A stretch of DNA of 64,000 nt from an uncultured Chlorobiaceae bacterium (lineage in GTDB: Bacteria > Bacteroidota > Chlorobiia > Chlorobiales > Chlorobiaceae), in NCBI GenBank assembly GCA_903994635.1, contig CAJEXQ010000003.1, positions 62,001 to 126,000 of the forward strand, written 5' to 3'. The notes beneath the pieces are model-generated. The model saw nothing but the letters and a program-made list of their open reading frames with translations. It had not been told where the DNA came from and did not search any database. Positions within the stretch are counted from its first letter, which is position 1; every line of letters begins with the position of its first letter. Positions 35,839-47,910 of the stretch are shown here, in pieces. The translations under genes and the position numbers were made by a program.

Positions 35839-37119
35839 ATGAAGCTGCGCCGTTTTGATGGAAAGTTGAGCACCATTGCTCGGCTCTTTTTCTCTGTTTC
35901 AGTGACCGTTATCGCTCTTGCCTCTTTTTTGGGTGCCGCAGGAGCGATAACGGGCAACCATTTTCTTTTGAAGCTTCACCCCTATCTTTTCTTTATCGGG
36001 TTTGGCAATCTTGCCATACTTATTCTCAACCGATACCTGACAGCATCAATTTATCCTGAACTTAAGATTGATCCATTCAAGCAGTTGCGTTACATCTTTG
36101 CGGTTCTGCTCTCCCTTGTCATGATTACCGTCGCTGTTGCTATTGAGTGGCCTCTGTTGAAAGCCTTGACGGGTTTACTCCTCATGATTATGGTTATGGG
36201 GCCGATCAGGGAGATTTTCACGACGCTTTCCATTCCGAAAATCTGGAAAGAGGTTTCGGTACGCTACTACATTTTTGATGTCCTCTTTCTGCTCGTAGCC
36301 AATCTTGGACTTTTTACCCTGGGTCTTAAAGAGGCCTTTCCTCAACAGAAAATTATTCCCTTTTTTGTAACACAATCCTCCTATTTTCTCGGTTCCTCTT
36401 TTCCGCTCAGTATCAGTGTGATGGGCTTCCTCTATACCTACGCATGGAGCCACTCGTCAAAGCGGGAGCTGGCCAAACGGCTTTTCAGCCTCTGGTTTTA
36501 TATTTTTGTCGGAGGAGTCCTCTGTTTTCTTATCGTTATACTTGCTGAACACTATTTGGGGATGATGCTGATCAGCCATCTGCTGCTGTTAGGCGTTATG
36601 GCTCTCGTTGGTAGTTTTGCCATCTATCTCTACAACTTTTTTCACCAAAACTTTCCCCACCCGGCCCTTGCTTTTCTGTTGAGCGGCCTTGCACTTCTTT
36701 TTGCGACCAGCGCTTACGGTATCATGAATATCTTTTTTCTCAAGGGAGTTCATTTCGGCACAATCCCCCCCTTGAGTATTAACAGAATGTGGATTTATCA
36801 CTCCCATACCCATGCTGCGCTCCTCGGATGGATAACCTTCTCCTTTATCGGGATGATCTATATTGTCATACCATCAATCACGCATTCAAACTCACTGGAC
36901 ACACTCAAAAGCCATCAAGCACTCTCCGCCTTGCTCGGCAAAGCTGTTATGAGTCGGGCCTTTATACAACTGACGGTGCTTCTCCTTTCATCCACAGCTA
37001 TTCTGCTTGCATTTTTTCTGCAAAACAATCTTTTACTCTCGCTTGCAGGTTTTGTCTATGGCATTTCAGTCTATTATGTTAAAATCAATCTTTGGCGGGA
37101 AATTACTTTAAAACAATAA
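35839..37119 (+). CDS. Multi-pass membrane protein, haem-copper oxidase subunit I-like
   Basis: A 426-aa protein with about 12 predicted membrane segments and no signal peptide. The segment YHSHTHAALLGWITFSFIGMIY (about residues 322-343, quoted in part: HSHTHAALLGW) is similar in style to histidine-bearing helices of cbb3/NorB-type oxidase subunits and NnrS-like proteins. The complete set of metal-binding His residues of a functional oxidase is not apparent. It is translationally coupled to the DoxX-like gene. An oxidase-related or metal/haem-handling protein is possible; the exact function is unknown. Confidence 0.6.
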   Translation: MKLRRFDGKLSTIARLFFSVSVTVIALASFLGAAGAITGNHFLLKLHPYLFFIGFGNLAILILNRYLTASIYPELKIDPFKQLRYIFAVLLSLVMITVAVAIEWPLLKALTGLLLMIMVMGPIREIFTTLSIPKIWKEVSVRYYIFDVLFLLVANLGLFTLGLKEAFPQQKIIPFFVTQSSYFLGSSFPLSISVMGFLYTYAWSHSSKRELAKRLFSLWFYIFVGGVLCFLIVILAEHYLGMMLISHLLLLGVMALVGSFAIYLYNFFHQNFPHPALAFLLSGLALLFATSAYGIMNIFFLKGVHFGTIPPLSINRMWIYHSHTHAALLGWITFSFIGMIYIVIPSITHSNSLDTLKSHQALSALLGKAVMSRAFIQLTVLLLSSTAILLAFFLQNNLLLSLAGFVYGISVYYVKINLWREITLKQ

Positions 37120-37127
37120 AACTCTAT

Positions 37128-37496
37128 ATGCAACTCACAGCAAAGCTTGCGGCGATTCTTCCTGAACAGACAGGAAACGGCAAAAATGGAACCTGGAAAA
37201 AACAGGATATCATTGTTGAAACTGACGGGCAGTACCCGAAGAAAGTCTGTATCTCCTTGTGGGGAGAGAAATATGACAGAAATCTGCTGAAAATTGGCTC
37301 AAAACTCACCATATCCTTTGATATTGAGAGCAGGGAGTTCAATGGAAAATGGTACACCGATGTAAAGGGGTGGAAGGTTGAGGGGGATAAACAGTCGGAT
37401 TCTTCTGCTTATTCCCATGAGTCTGAATCCTTCTCACCACCGGTCTTTGAGAGCGATCGGGAGAGCATTATCTCCAATGATGGTTGCCCATTCTGA
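37128..37496 (+). CDS. DUF3127 domain protein
   Basis: A 122-aa protein whose core (FPKKVC-like YPKKVCISLWGEKYD, then SFDIESREFNGKWYTDVKGW) is the DUF3127 single OB-fold-like domain. The C-terminal ~35 residues are acidic/Ser-rich and end DGCPF, reminiscent of the acidic tail of single-strand DNA-binding proteins. This makes a nucleic-acid role conceivable, though unproven. The start ATG at 37128 is 8 bp after the preceding stop. Confidence 0.8.
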   Translation: MQLTAKLAAILPEQTGNGKNGTWKKQDIIVETDGQYPKKVCISLWGEKYDRNLLKIGSKLTISFDIESREFNGKWYTDVKGWKVEGDKQSDSSAYSHESESFSPPVFESDRESIISNDGCPF

Positions 37497-37538
37497 TCTT
37501 GTGAACCCAATTTTTCAGTAGTTCTATCAATACAATCC

Positions 37539-38105
37539 ATGTATCTCTTTTTTGATACCGAAACAACCGGGTTGCCGCGCAATTGGCGAGCGCCGGTGAC
37601 CGATGTTGTTAACTGGCCACGGCTGGTACAGTTGGCATTTTTATACTACGATTGCGACGGCAATATTCTTTCTTCCGGCGACTACATCATCAAGCCGGAA
37701 GGTTTTTTGATTCCATCAGATGCGGCAAAAATACATGGAATATCAACAGAAAGGGCGAATGCTGAAGGGTTGCTTTTATCGGAGGTGCTTCAATTGTTTC
37801 TGGAACTCACAGACAAGGCAGAGCTGCTTGTTGCCCACAATATAAGTTTTGACGAAAATATTATAGGCAGTGAGTTGATAAGGGCTGGAATGACAAACCC
37901 GCTACCATCCAAAAAAAGAATATGCACCATGCAAAGCAGTACTGATTTTTGTGCTATCAGGGGGCCTTATGGCAACAAATGGCCAAAATTGTCTGAGCTG
38001 CATCAAAAGTTATTTGGCACAGGATTTGAAGAAATGCACAATGCAGCTCATGATATTCGTGCTACTGCGAAATGTTTTTGGGAAATGAAAAGAAGAGGAG
38101 TGTGA
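37539..38105 (+). CDS. DnaQ-like 3'-5' exonuclease
   Basis: A 188-aa DEDD-superfamily exonuclease. ExoI is FFDTETTG (residues 4-11), ExoII includes AHNISFDENI (about residues 104-113), and ExoIII is AAHDIRATAKCF (about residues 168-179) with the His of the DEDDh subgroup. It resembles the epsilon proofreading subunit or a stand-alone RNase T-like nuclease, without further domains. It follows the DUF3127 gene by 42 bp on the same strand. Confidence 0.87.
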   Translation: MYLFFDTETTGLPRNWRAPVTDVVNWPRLVQLAFLYYDCDGNILSSGDYIIKPEGFLIPSDAAKIHGISTERANAEGLLLSEVLQLFLELTDKAELLVAHNISFDENIIGSELIRAGMTNPLPSKKRICTMQSSTDFCAIRGPYGNKWPKLSELHQKLFGTGFEEMHNAAHDIRATAKCFWEMKRRGV

Positions 38106-38268
38106 GGCCAAACTTCCTTTTGCTCCTGAAAATGCAGACTTTGTAAAGTGGACAAAGAGTTGTAAATTGATGCCAGATTGACGGGCCCCCAAGCATTATT
38201 ATATACATAGTCGAACTGCCTCTCCTCCTCTTCAATCATAAAGCCGGGTTTTGTCAACGTCCAACTTG

Positions 38269-39543
38269 ATGGATATGGATTTTTTTTCCGTTCTCTACTA
38301 CCGGTTCAAAAAAGTCTGGAAAGCAATTCGGCTTTACCTTGTTATTGCAGGTCCCGGTCTCGTGGTGATGATTGCCGACAACGATGCTGGCGGCATTACC
38401 ACCTATGCCGCTACAGGAGCTAAATATGGCTATCACCTGATATGGTTTCTGCTTTTGCTTATTCCTGTAGCCTATTATGTCCAGGAGATGACCGTGAGGT
38501 TGGGAGCAGTGACAAAACGGGGACATGCTGAGGCCATTTTTGAAAGTTTTGGCGCTTTCTGGGGTTGGTTTTCACTCCTTGATCTGATGATTGTGGACTG
38601 GTTGACACTGGTAACAGAATTTGTTGGAATGACTGCCGCTTTAAGTATTTTCGGCGTTCCTGCATGGCTGACCGTTATCATCGTTGTGCTGCTCATGAGC
38701 ATCCTTGTGCTGAACGGGCGTTATTGGACCTGGGAAAAGATAGCTCTTGGATTTTGCCTGCTAAACCTTATCTATATTCCGGCGGCCTTCATGGTCAATC
38801 CATCCATTTCTGATATCGTCGGTCAGGGATTGATTCCCAATCTTCCCGGAGGTCTCACCAATGAGCTTTTCTTTCTGCTTATGGCCAATATCGGCACAAC
38901 CATTGCGCCGTGGATGCTCTTTTTTCAGCAAAGCTCAGTTGTTGACAAGGGTTTGCTTGAAAAAGATATAAAAATGGGCAAGATTGACACCTTTATTGGT
39001 TCAATCATCACCGTTGCCATAGCAGTTTTTATTGTGATCGTTACTGGAACACTTCTTAACGGGGTGCCGATTGATGATGCTGCCACCGCCGCCAAACTGC
39101 TGATGAAAACGAACCAGTATGTTGGTGCTTTCATGGCTATAGGCCTGTTTGATGCTGGTCTGCTCGGAGCAATCTGCATATCGCTTGCAAGTTCATGGGC
39201 GTTCGGAGAGATCTTCGGCTGGGCACATTCACTCAACACCAAGGTGAAAGAGGCTCCCTGGTTTTATATCTCCTTTTTCTTTACTCTTGCGACCGCGGGT
39301 GTTGTTCCCTTGATACCGGGTGCCCCACTGGTGCTCATCACTCTCTTCGTCCAGGTTATTGCTGTAACGCTTCTGCCTGCAGCTCTTGTATTTCTGATTT
39401 TGCTGCTCAACGATAAAAAGACGATGGGGGAGTATGCCAACACTCCATTGCAGAACATTGTCAGCACCACTATTGTTGTGTCAATCATCATACTCTCAAC
39501 GATGTACGGCGTCAGTGCTCTTTTTCCCAACCTTTTCCAGTAA
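38269..39543 (+). CDS. Divergent Nramp-family metal ion transporter
   Basis: A 424-aa membrane protein with about 11 TM segments. The Nramp frame is recognisable, but the metal-site motifs differ. TM1 reads GPGLVVMIADNDAGG where classical Nramps have DPGN. TM6 reads IGTTIAPWMLFFQQS where classical Nramps have the MPH-type motif, so the Met and His are missing. This places it near Nramp-related proteins rather than classical Mn/Fe importers. A 58-aa membrane protein and an MgtE_N/CBS protein follow directly, hinting at magnesium or another hard divalent cation. Starts at 38269 or 38275 are both possible. Confidence 0.85.
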   Translation: MDMDFFSVLYYRFKKVWKAIRLYLVIAGPGLVVMIADNDAGGITTYAATGAKYGYHLIWFLLLLIPVAYYVQEMTVRLGAVTKRGHAEAIFESFGAFWGWFSLLDLMIVDWLTLVTEFVGMTAALSIFGVPAWLTVIIVVLLMSILVLNGRYWTWEKIALGFCLLNLIYIPAAFMVNPSISDIVGQGLIPNLPGGLTNELFFLLMANIGTTIAPWMLFFQQSSVVDKGLLEKDIKMGKIDTFIGSIITVAIAVFIVIVTGTLLNGVPIDDAATAAKLLMKTNQYVGAFMAIGLFDAGLLGAICISLASSWAFGEIFGWAHSLNTKVKEAPWFYISFFFTLATAGVVPLIPGAPLVLITLFVQVIAVTLLPAALVFLILLLNDKKTMGEYANTPLQNIVSTTIVVSIIILSTMYGVSALFPNLFQ

Positions 39544-39559
39544 TTGAGGGTATCAGGCC

Positions 39560-39736
39560 ATGAGGACGATCAACCAGTTTTTCAGCAAAATACGTGAAAT
39601 TAACCAGCGCTATGCCAAGCCGACTGTCGAAATGTCGCGAGGTGTAAAAATATCTCTGGCGGTGCTCCGTGTTTATCTCTTTCTGCTCGTGGTGTTGATG
39701 ATCTACAAATTTATCACTGTCCTCAAGGTTGTATAA
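39560..39736 (+). CDS. 58-aa single-pass membrane protein between Nramp-like and MgtE_N/CBS genes
   Basis: ATG at 39560 to TAA at 39734-39736 encodes 58 aa: a basic helical N-terminus (MRTINQFFSKIREINQRYAK) and a single hydrophobic segment (about residues 34-54: LAVLRVYLFLLVVLMIYKFI). It lies 16 bp after the Nramp-like stop and 13 bp before the next start, in the same direction, with no alternative frame. The composition (positive-inside, one TM) is that of a small transporter-associated subunit. I recall similar short proteins beside such transporters in other bacteria but cannot name a family. Confidence 0.7.
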   Translation: MRTINQFFSKIREINQRYAKPTVEMSRGVKISLAVLRVYLFLLVVLMIYKFITVLKVV

Positions 39737-39749
39737 AACGAAAACACCA

Positions 39750-41000
39750 ATGGTTACAGTACTGGATCGTGAATTTTTTCTGAGCGAGCTTCTCGGGCGC
39801 CGCGTCTACCTGAAATCAAACTCCGTCGGCAAGCTTAAAGATCTTGTTATACAGGAGAATGCGGGTAAAATTCCTGAAGTGACCCATTTGCTTGTCCATC
39901 GACCTTATGGCGACTCCCGTCTCCTGATTCCCTGGGATAAAGTAACCCTGATTTCAAATACCGAGATTGTTTCGGAGATTACCACAACAGAAGGGTACGA
40001 GCTTAATCCGCTCGACAATCACATCTTCCTCAAAGACTATATTCTCGACAAGAAAATTCTTGACATGGACGATCATGAGGTCGAAGTGGTTTACGATGTA
40101 AAACTGTTATTCCAGAACGAGAGGCTGTTTGTCAGTGAAGTGGACTTCAACCGCTTTCGGATTTTGCGCCGTATGGGCTTCAAAAAGCTGGCTAACTACC
40201 TTGCTCGCCATAAAGAGGACTCCAGTATCTCCTGGCTCTATGTACAGCCGTTGCCTGAAACTATCGGGAGTTTTGAGGGGAATGTCAAGCTCAACGTACT
40301 GAAGGAAAACATCAACGATATCCACCCGGTGGATTTGGCCGATATTCTTGAAGAGCTGGAAGGCAATCAGCGTATAGCGGTTTTTAACGAACTCGAGCCG
40401 GAATTGGCCTCGGATACTCTCGAAGAGGTAGAGCCAAGGGTGCTGCGTGAACTGATCCGGTCAATGCAAAAAGAGAAAGCTGCAGGCTTGATTAACGACA
40501 TGAGTCCGGCCCAGGTTGCCGGTATTCTTTCGGCACTCCCGGCCTCCGAAGCTGATGAGATTATCGAGTACGTCGATAGCGAAAACAAACAGAGGGTACA
40601 GCAGATCATCGATCAGAATGATGAAAACATCATGCTCTATTCAACGCAGCAGGTGATCATGCGTCCGGCTGGGACGATGGTCAAGGAGGTGATCGATAAT
40701 TTTCGGGAAGTGGCCGGTGACATGGATGTGATCATGTACGTTTATGTCGTGGATGCCGACAATATTCTTCAGGGAGTGGTCGATATCAGGGAGTTGATTG
40801 CTGCCGGGCCGGATCATACACTTGGAGACATTATGACTGACAACCTTATTACTCTCAACCCGGACGATTCGCTTCATGATGCTGTTGACATGTTTTTTCG
40901 CTACTCCTTCCGTGCAATCCCGATAACTGATGACAGTGATCATCTCCTCGGTGTTGTTTCCTGCCACGATATCAGGGGTCTCAAGCCCCGGCTGGATTAA
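39750..41000 (+). CDS. PRC-barrel / MgtE_N / CBS-pair protein without transport domain
   Basis: A 417-aa soluble protein. The N-terminus (about residues 1-95) looks like a PRC-barrel domain (LLGRRVYLKSNSVGKLKDLV, PLDNHIFLKDYILDKKILD). The middle (about 190-290) is the MgtE intracellular N domain, a helical superhelix with HPVDLADILEELEG and DMSPAQVAGILSALP. The C-terminus is a CBS pair (about 300-417) including GDIMTDNLITLNPDDSLHDA. In MgtE these modules sense Mg2+ and gate the attached channel; here the five-TM channel is absent and the Nramp-like gene is adjacent. The start at 39750 is preferred over a TTG seven codons upstream. Confidence 0.85.
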   Translation: MVTVLDREFFLSELLGRRVYLKSNSVGKLKDLVIQENAGKIPEVTHLLVHRPYGDSRLLIPWDKVTLISNTEIVSEITTTEGYELNPLDNHIFLKDYILDKKILDMDDHEVEVVYDVKLLFQNERLFVSEVDFNRFRILRRMGFKKLANYLARHKEDSSISWLYVQPLPETIGSFEGNVKLNVLKENINDIHPVDLADILEELEGNQRIAVFNELEPELASDTLEEVEPRVLRELIRSMQKEKAAGLINDMSPAQVAGILSALPASEADEIIEYVDSENKQRVQQIIDQNDENIMLYSTQQVIMRPAGTMVKEVIDNFREVAGDMDVIMYVYVVDADNILQGVVDIRELIAAGPDHTLGDIMTDNLITLNPDDSLHDAVDMFFRYSFRAIPITDDSDHLLGVVSCHDIRGLKPRLD

Positions 41001-41050
41001 TCGGAGCAGAGGCACTACCGGCAATCCAGAACAAAGAGGTGTAGTAACTG

Positions 41051-41770
41051 ATGGCTGAAACTATTCTCAGGCTTGAAAATATCCGCAAGGAGCTTGGGCT
41101 CTCCAAGGCTATCCGGCAAACCATTATTCCAAATCTTTCCCTTGAGGTAAAGGCGGGAGAGTTTGTTGCCATTACCGGCCCGTCAGGATCCGGCAAGTCT
41201 ACGCTACTCTACCTTATGGGAGGGCTTGACAAGCCAACTTCTGGCAAGGTATGGCTTGACGGAGATGAAATTTCTGAAAAAAGCGAGAAGGAGATGAACC
41301 GGATCAGGAATGAAAAAATCGGGTTCATCTATCAGTTTCACTTTTTGCTGCCCGAATTTAACGCTGTCGAAAATGTCAGTATGCCGATGATGATCAACGG
41401 CCTGCGTTCCCGTAAAGAGATCAGGGAACGGGCGGTGAAGTTGCTCGACCTGGTTGATATGCAAAACAAGTACACCAACAAGCCAAGTCAGTTATCGGGG
41501 GGACAGCAGCAACGGGTTGCTATTGCGCGTGCTCTCGCCAACGAACCGAAGGTGTTGCTTGGCGATGAACCGACCGGCAACCTTGATTCACGTTCAGCAA
41601 ACAATGTCTATCAGCTTTTTAGCCGACTGAACAGGGAGATTAATCAGACGATTATTGTCGTCACTCATGATGAAGAGTTTGCCAATCGAGCCGGACGGAG
41701 AATTCATCTTGTTGATGGAAAGGTGGAGAGCGATCGACCGTTGCTGCAAAAGGCTGAACCGGTTATTTGA
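41051..41770 (+). CDS. lolD: LolD-type lipoprotein-releasing ABC ATPase
   Basis: A 239-aa ATPase. Walker A is GPSGSGKST (about residues 43-51), the signature is LSGGQQQR (about residues 147-154) and Walker B is [11 protein letters not shown] (about residues 168-178). The [12 protein letters not shown] and [18 protein letters not shown] segments match LolD/MacB-type ATPases. It would power release of lipoproteins from the inner membrane with LolC/E, which are not in the window. The next gene is cruA with 21 bp between them. Confidence 0.85.
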   Translation: MAETILRLENIRKELGLSKAIRQTIIPNLSLEVKAGEFVAITGPSGSGKSTLLYLMGGLDKPTSGKVWLDGDEISEKSEKEMNRIRNEKIGFIYQFHFLLPEFNAVENVSMPMMINGLRSRKEIRERAVKLLDLVDMQNKYTNKPSQLSGGQQQRVAIARALANEPKVLLGDEPTGNLDSRSANNVYQLFSRLNREINQTIIVVTHDEEFANRAGRRIHLVDGKVESDRPLLQKAEPVI

Positions 41771-41791
41771 TTCGGAACTATTTTTACTTCT

Positions 41792-45347
<3,556 letters not shown>

Positions 45348-45364
45348 GCAACTTTTCCTGATTT

Positions 45365-46114
45365 CTATTTTTTTGCAACGTAAAGAATTGAGGTCTCAAA
45401 AGTCATCGGGAAATATTCAGCACTCTTGAATCCGCTCTTTTTCAGAATAGCGATAAATGGCTTGCCTTGCGGAAACTGTTCGACAGAGTTGGGCAGGTAA
45501 TCGTAGGCAAAGGAGGATTTGCAGAAAAGTCCGGCGATTTTCGGCAATACTTTTTTGAAGTATACCAGGTAAAGTTTTCTCATCACACTATTTCGCGGAA
45601 TCATTGGTTCGATAATAAGTGCATGGCCGTCTGATTTCAGGACACGGTGGAACTCGCGCATTCCGGCATCAAGATTTTCAAAATTCCTCACGCCAAAGCC
45701 TGCGCTGACCACATCAAAACTGGCATTTCCAAATGGAAGTTTTTCAGCATACCCCTCGATAAACGTTATCTGCGGGTACTTTTTCCTTGCTATGGCAAGC
45801 ATTTCAGGTGAAAGATCAAGAGCGGTAACTGTTGCGCCAGCAATTTTTGACATGGAGGCCCCCAGATCACCCGTACCGGTAGCGACATCAAGAATTGTTG
45901 GTGCCGGGTTTTTCGCCAGAATTTTTTTTGCCTTGCTGGTTGCCATTGCCCGCCAGTAATTGTCGATGCCCAGACTGAGCAGATGGTTTAAAAAATCGTA
46001 AGTCGGGGCAACCTCGTCAAACATTGACTTGATTGATCCTCTTGATTTTGTCCGAAGGAGGGATTGTGTACTCTCTTTTGATGGACTTACCGGCGAATCA
46101 GCTCTTTTTGCCAT
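45365..46114 (-). CDS. menG: Demethylmenaquinone methyltransferase (UbiE/MenG)
   Basis: A 249-aa SAM-dependent methyltransferase. Motif I is [11 protein letters not shown] (about residues 74-84), motif II FVIEGYA-like [19 protein letters not shown] follows, and [21 protein letters not shown] is specific to UbiE/COQ5. It carries out the last methylation to menaquinone, the quinone of green sulfur bacteria. It overlaps hisI at its 5' end by 17 bp (46098-46114), so the two are co-translated. Confidence 0.93.
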   Translation of the reverse strand: MAKRADSPVSPSKESTQSLLRTKSRGSIKSMFDEVAPTYDFLNHLLSLGIDNYWRAMATSKAKKILAKNPAPTILDVATGTGDLGASMSKIAGATVTALDLSPEMLAIARKKYPQITFIEGYAEKLPFGNASFDVVSAGFGVRNFENLDAGMREFHRVLKSDGHALIIEPMIPRNSVMRKLYLVYFKKVLPKIAGLFCKSSFAYDYLPNSVEQFPQGKPFIAILKKSGFKSAEYFPMTFETSILYVAKK

Positions 46115-46511
46115 AAACCTCTTCCGGATTAAACATCAGTGTATCACAAATTTCCATGGAGAGATTTTCAGTTGCCTTGCGAAAAAAGCAGGAGTGGTAG
46201 CCGACATGGCAAGCGCCACCGGTCTGTGAAACTTTTAGAAGCAGGGTGTCGCCATCGCAGTCAATCAGAATGTCGTGAACCTCCTGCATGTTGCCGGAAG
46301 ACTCACCCTTCAGCCAAAGCTCCTTGCGGCTGCGGCTCCAGTAACAGGCTCTTTTTTTTTCGAGCGTCATCTGGAGGCTTTCGCGGTTCATCCACGCCAT
46401 CATCAGCACCTTTCCCGTCTCCTGATCCTGAACAATTGCTGGTACAAGTCCTTTTTCATCAAACTTTACCGCTTCAACAAAGCTTTTTTGGATATCTTGG
46501 TTACCGCTCAT
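46098..46511 (-). CDS. hisI: Phosphoribosyl-AMP cyclohydrolase
   Basis: A 137-aa enzyme of histidine biosynthesis opening the ring of phosphoribosyl-AMP. [16 protein letters not shown] and [20 protein letters not shown] are conserved family stretches. [11 protein letters not shown] and TGGACHVG carry the metal-binding Asp and Cys residues. It is monofunctional, without a HisE domain. It overlaps menG downstream. hisC is found 4.6 kb away, so the his genes are scattered, as is common in this group. Confidence 0.94.
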   Translation of the reverse strand: MSGNQDIQKSFVEAVKFDEKGLVPAIVQDQETGKVLMMAWMNRESLQMTLEKKRACYWSRSRKELWLKGESSGNMQEVHDILIDCDGDTLLLKVSQTGGACHVGYHSCFFRKATENLSMEICDTLMFNPEEVYGKKS

Positions 46512-46679
46512 TGTGTGGTGTCGATTAGGTGTTTTTCATGCCTTACAGCCCGCAGGAGAGAGCAGGAAAAGAAAAATGTTTACAAATATTGATAAAATTA
46601 TGGAAAAACCAAGGTTGTAATGGATAAAAAGTTCAAAACATGTAACTTCCCCAAGTCGAATCCATAATAAACGAGCAAG

Positions 46680-47762
46680 ATGAACTCCTTTCAGAAATTT
46701 ATTCCCAAATATTCCATAGCACTCGCCCTCCTTTTTATTGCGACGCTCTTTTTCTTGATGACGAAAGGCAATTCGGTTGATATTGAGGCTGGTGAAGTAA
46801 ACAATGCTGAGCTGATTCAGGCGATTTATGCCACAGGTTTTGTTGAAGCCGATGCCGTAGCCAATCTTGGTGCTGAATGTTCAGGCACGGTGAGTTATAT
46901 CGGCGCACTGGAGGGGCAGCAGGTCACTGCTGGTCAGAAAATTCTTCAATTCGACAGCCCACAGCCACTGCTTGCTCTTCGTGAAGCAAGAGCTTCTCTC
47001 GCTGAACAGGAGGCTCTTGCGAGAGACAACAGGCTGCGCACAACAAGAAAGAAGAATCTTTTCACTGAAGGAGCGGTATCACGCCAGGATCTTGAGGATG
47101 CCGAAAAAAACAGCATCCAGTCCGAAGAGCGTCTCCAGCAAAAAGCAATCCAGTTGAAGATGCGTAAGGATGATCTCAAAAAGTTGACGGTTACCTCACC
47201 TTTTTCTGGCATAATGACGTTGCAGAATGTCAAAGTGGGGGACTATGTCATGGCAAATACACTTGTCGCCAGGGTGGTTGATACCTCGCGCTATATTGTC
47301 AGTGTAGAGGTTGACGAGCTTGATATTCCCAGAATCCGTAACGGCCAGACAGCCACGGTTGCTTTTGATGCATATCCAGACAAGCGACATTCTGCGGTTG
47401 TTTCCCGTATCGTGCCCCAGACAGACCGGGTGACAAAGACGTCAAAGATATATTTGGCACTTGACCATCTGCCTCTCAATATCCAGTCAGGAATGACCGC
47501 AACTGCCAATATCATCTACAATATCAGGCCTAATGCCCTTCTTGTCAAAAAAAGCTCTCTGTTCGAAGAGAACCGTCAGAGCTACGTCTGGAAAATCGAT
47601 AATGGTCGATTGAAAAAACAGCCTGTTCGGCAGGGTGCCAGTGATATGACATTTGTTGAAGTGCTGCATGGGCTTAAAAAAGGTGACAAGATTGCACTTG
47701 CCCCCGAAAAAAGTCTGCACGAAGGCATGGAGGTCAGAATCATTCCCTCAAAAAAATTATGA
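46680..47762 (+). CDS. Orphan periplasmic adaptor (membrane-fusion) protein
   Basis: A 360-aa membrane-fusion protein. An N-terminal anchor (about residues 12-28) is followed by the first lipoyl half (GTVSYIGALEGQQVTAGQKI), a long helical hairpin (about residues 95-160), the second lipoyl half (TVTSPFSGIMTLQNVKVGDY) and barrel domains. It is similar to MacA/HlyD-type adaptors. No pump or ABC permease follows; the next gene is a carboxypeptidase. It may work with an exporter encoded elsewhere, possibly an ABC transporter of MacB type. Confidence 0.85.
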   Translation: MNSFQKFIPKYSIALALLFIATLFFLMTKGNSVDIEAGEVNNAELIQAIYATGFVEADAVANLGAECSGTVSYIGALEGQQVTAGQKILQFDSPQPLLALREARASLAEQEALARDNRLRTTRKKNLFTEGAVSRQDLEDAEKNSIQSEERLQQKAIQLKMRKDDLKKLTVTSPFSGIMTLQNVKVGDYVMANTLVARVVDTSRYIVSVEVDELDIPRIRNGQTATVAFDAYPDKRHSAVVSRIVPQTDRVTKTSKIYLALDHLPLNIQSGMTATANIIYNIRPNALLVKKSSLFEENRQSYVWKIDNGRLKKQPVRQGASDMTFVEVLHGLKKGDKIALAPEKSLHEGMEVRIIPSKKL

Positions 47763-47910
47763 TGGGTTTACTGCTGAGGGAGGAAAGGATATTCGATACG
47801 GCAGCACCATGAACATTTTTTGAAAAAAATGCCTTCAAGAGTTGAGTTTGTATTTTCATATTGCGTTATTGAGACAAGTAGTTTTATCCTCGCTTGAAAA
47901 CAACAGAACG

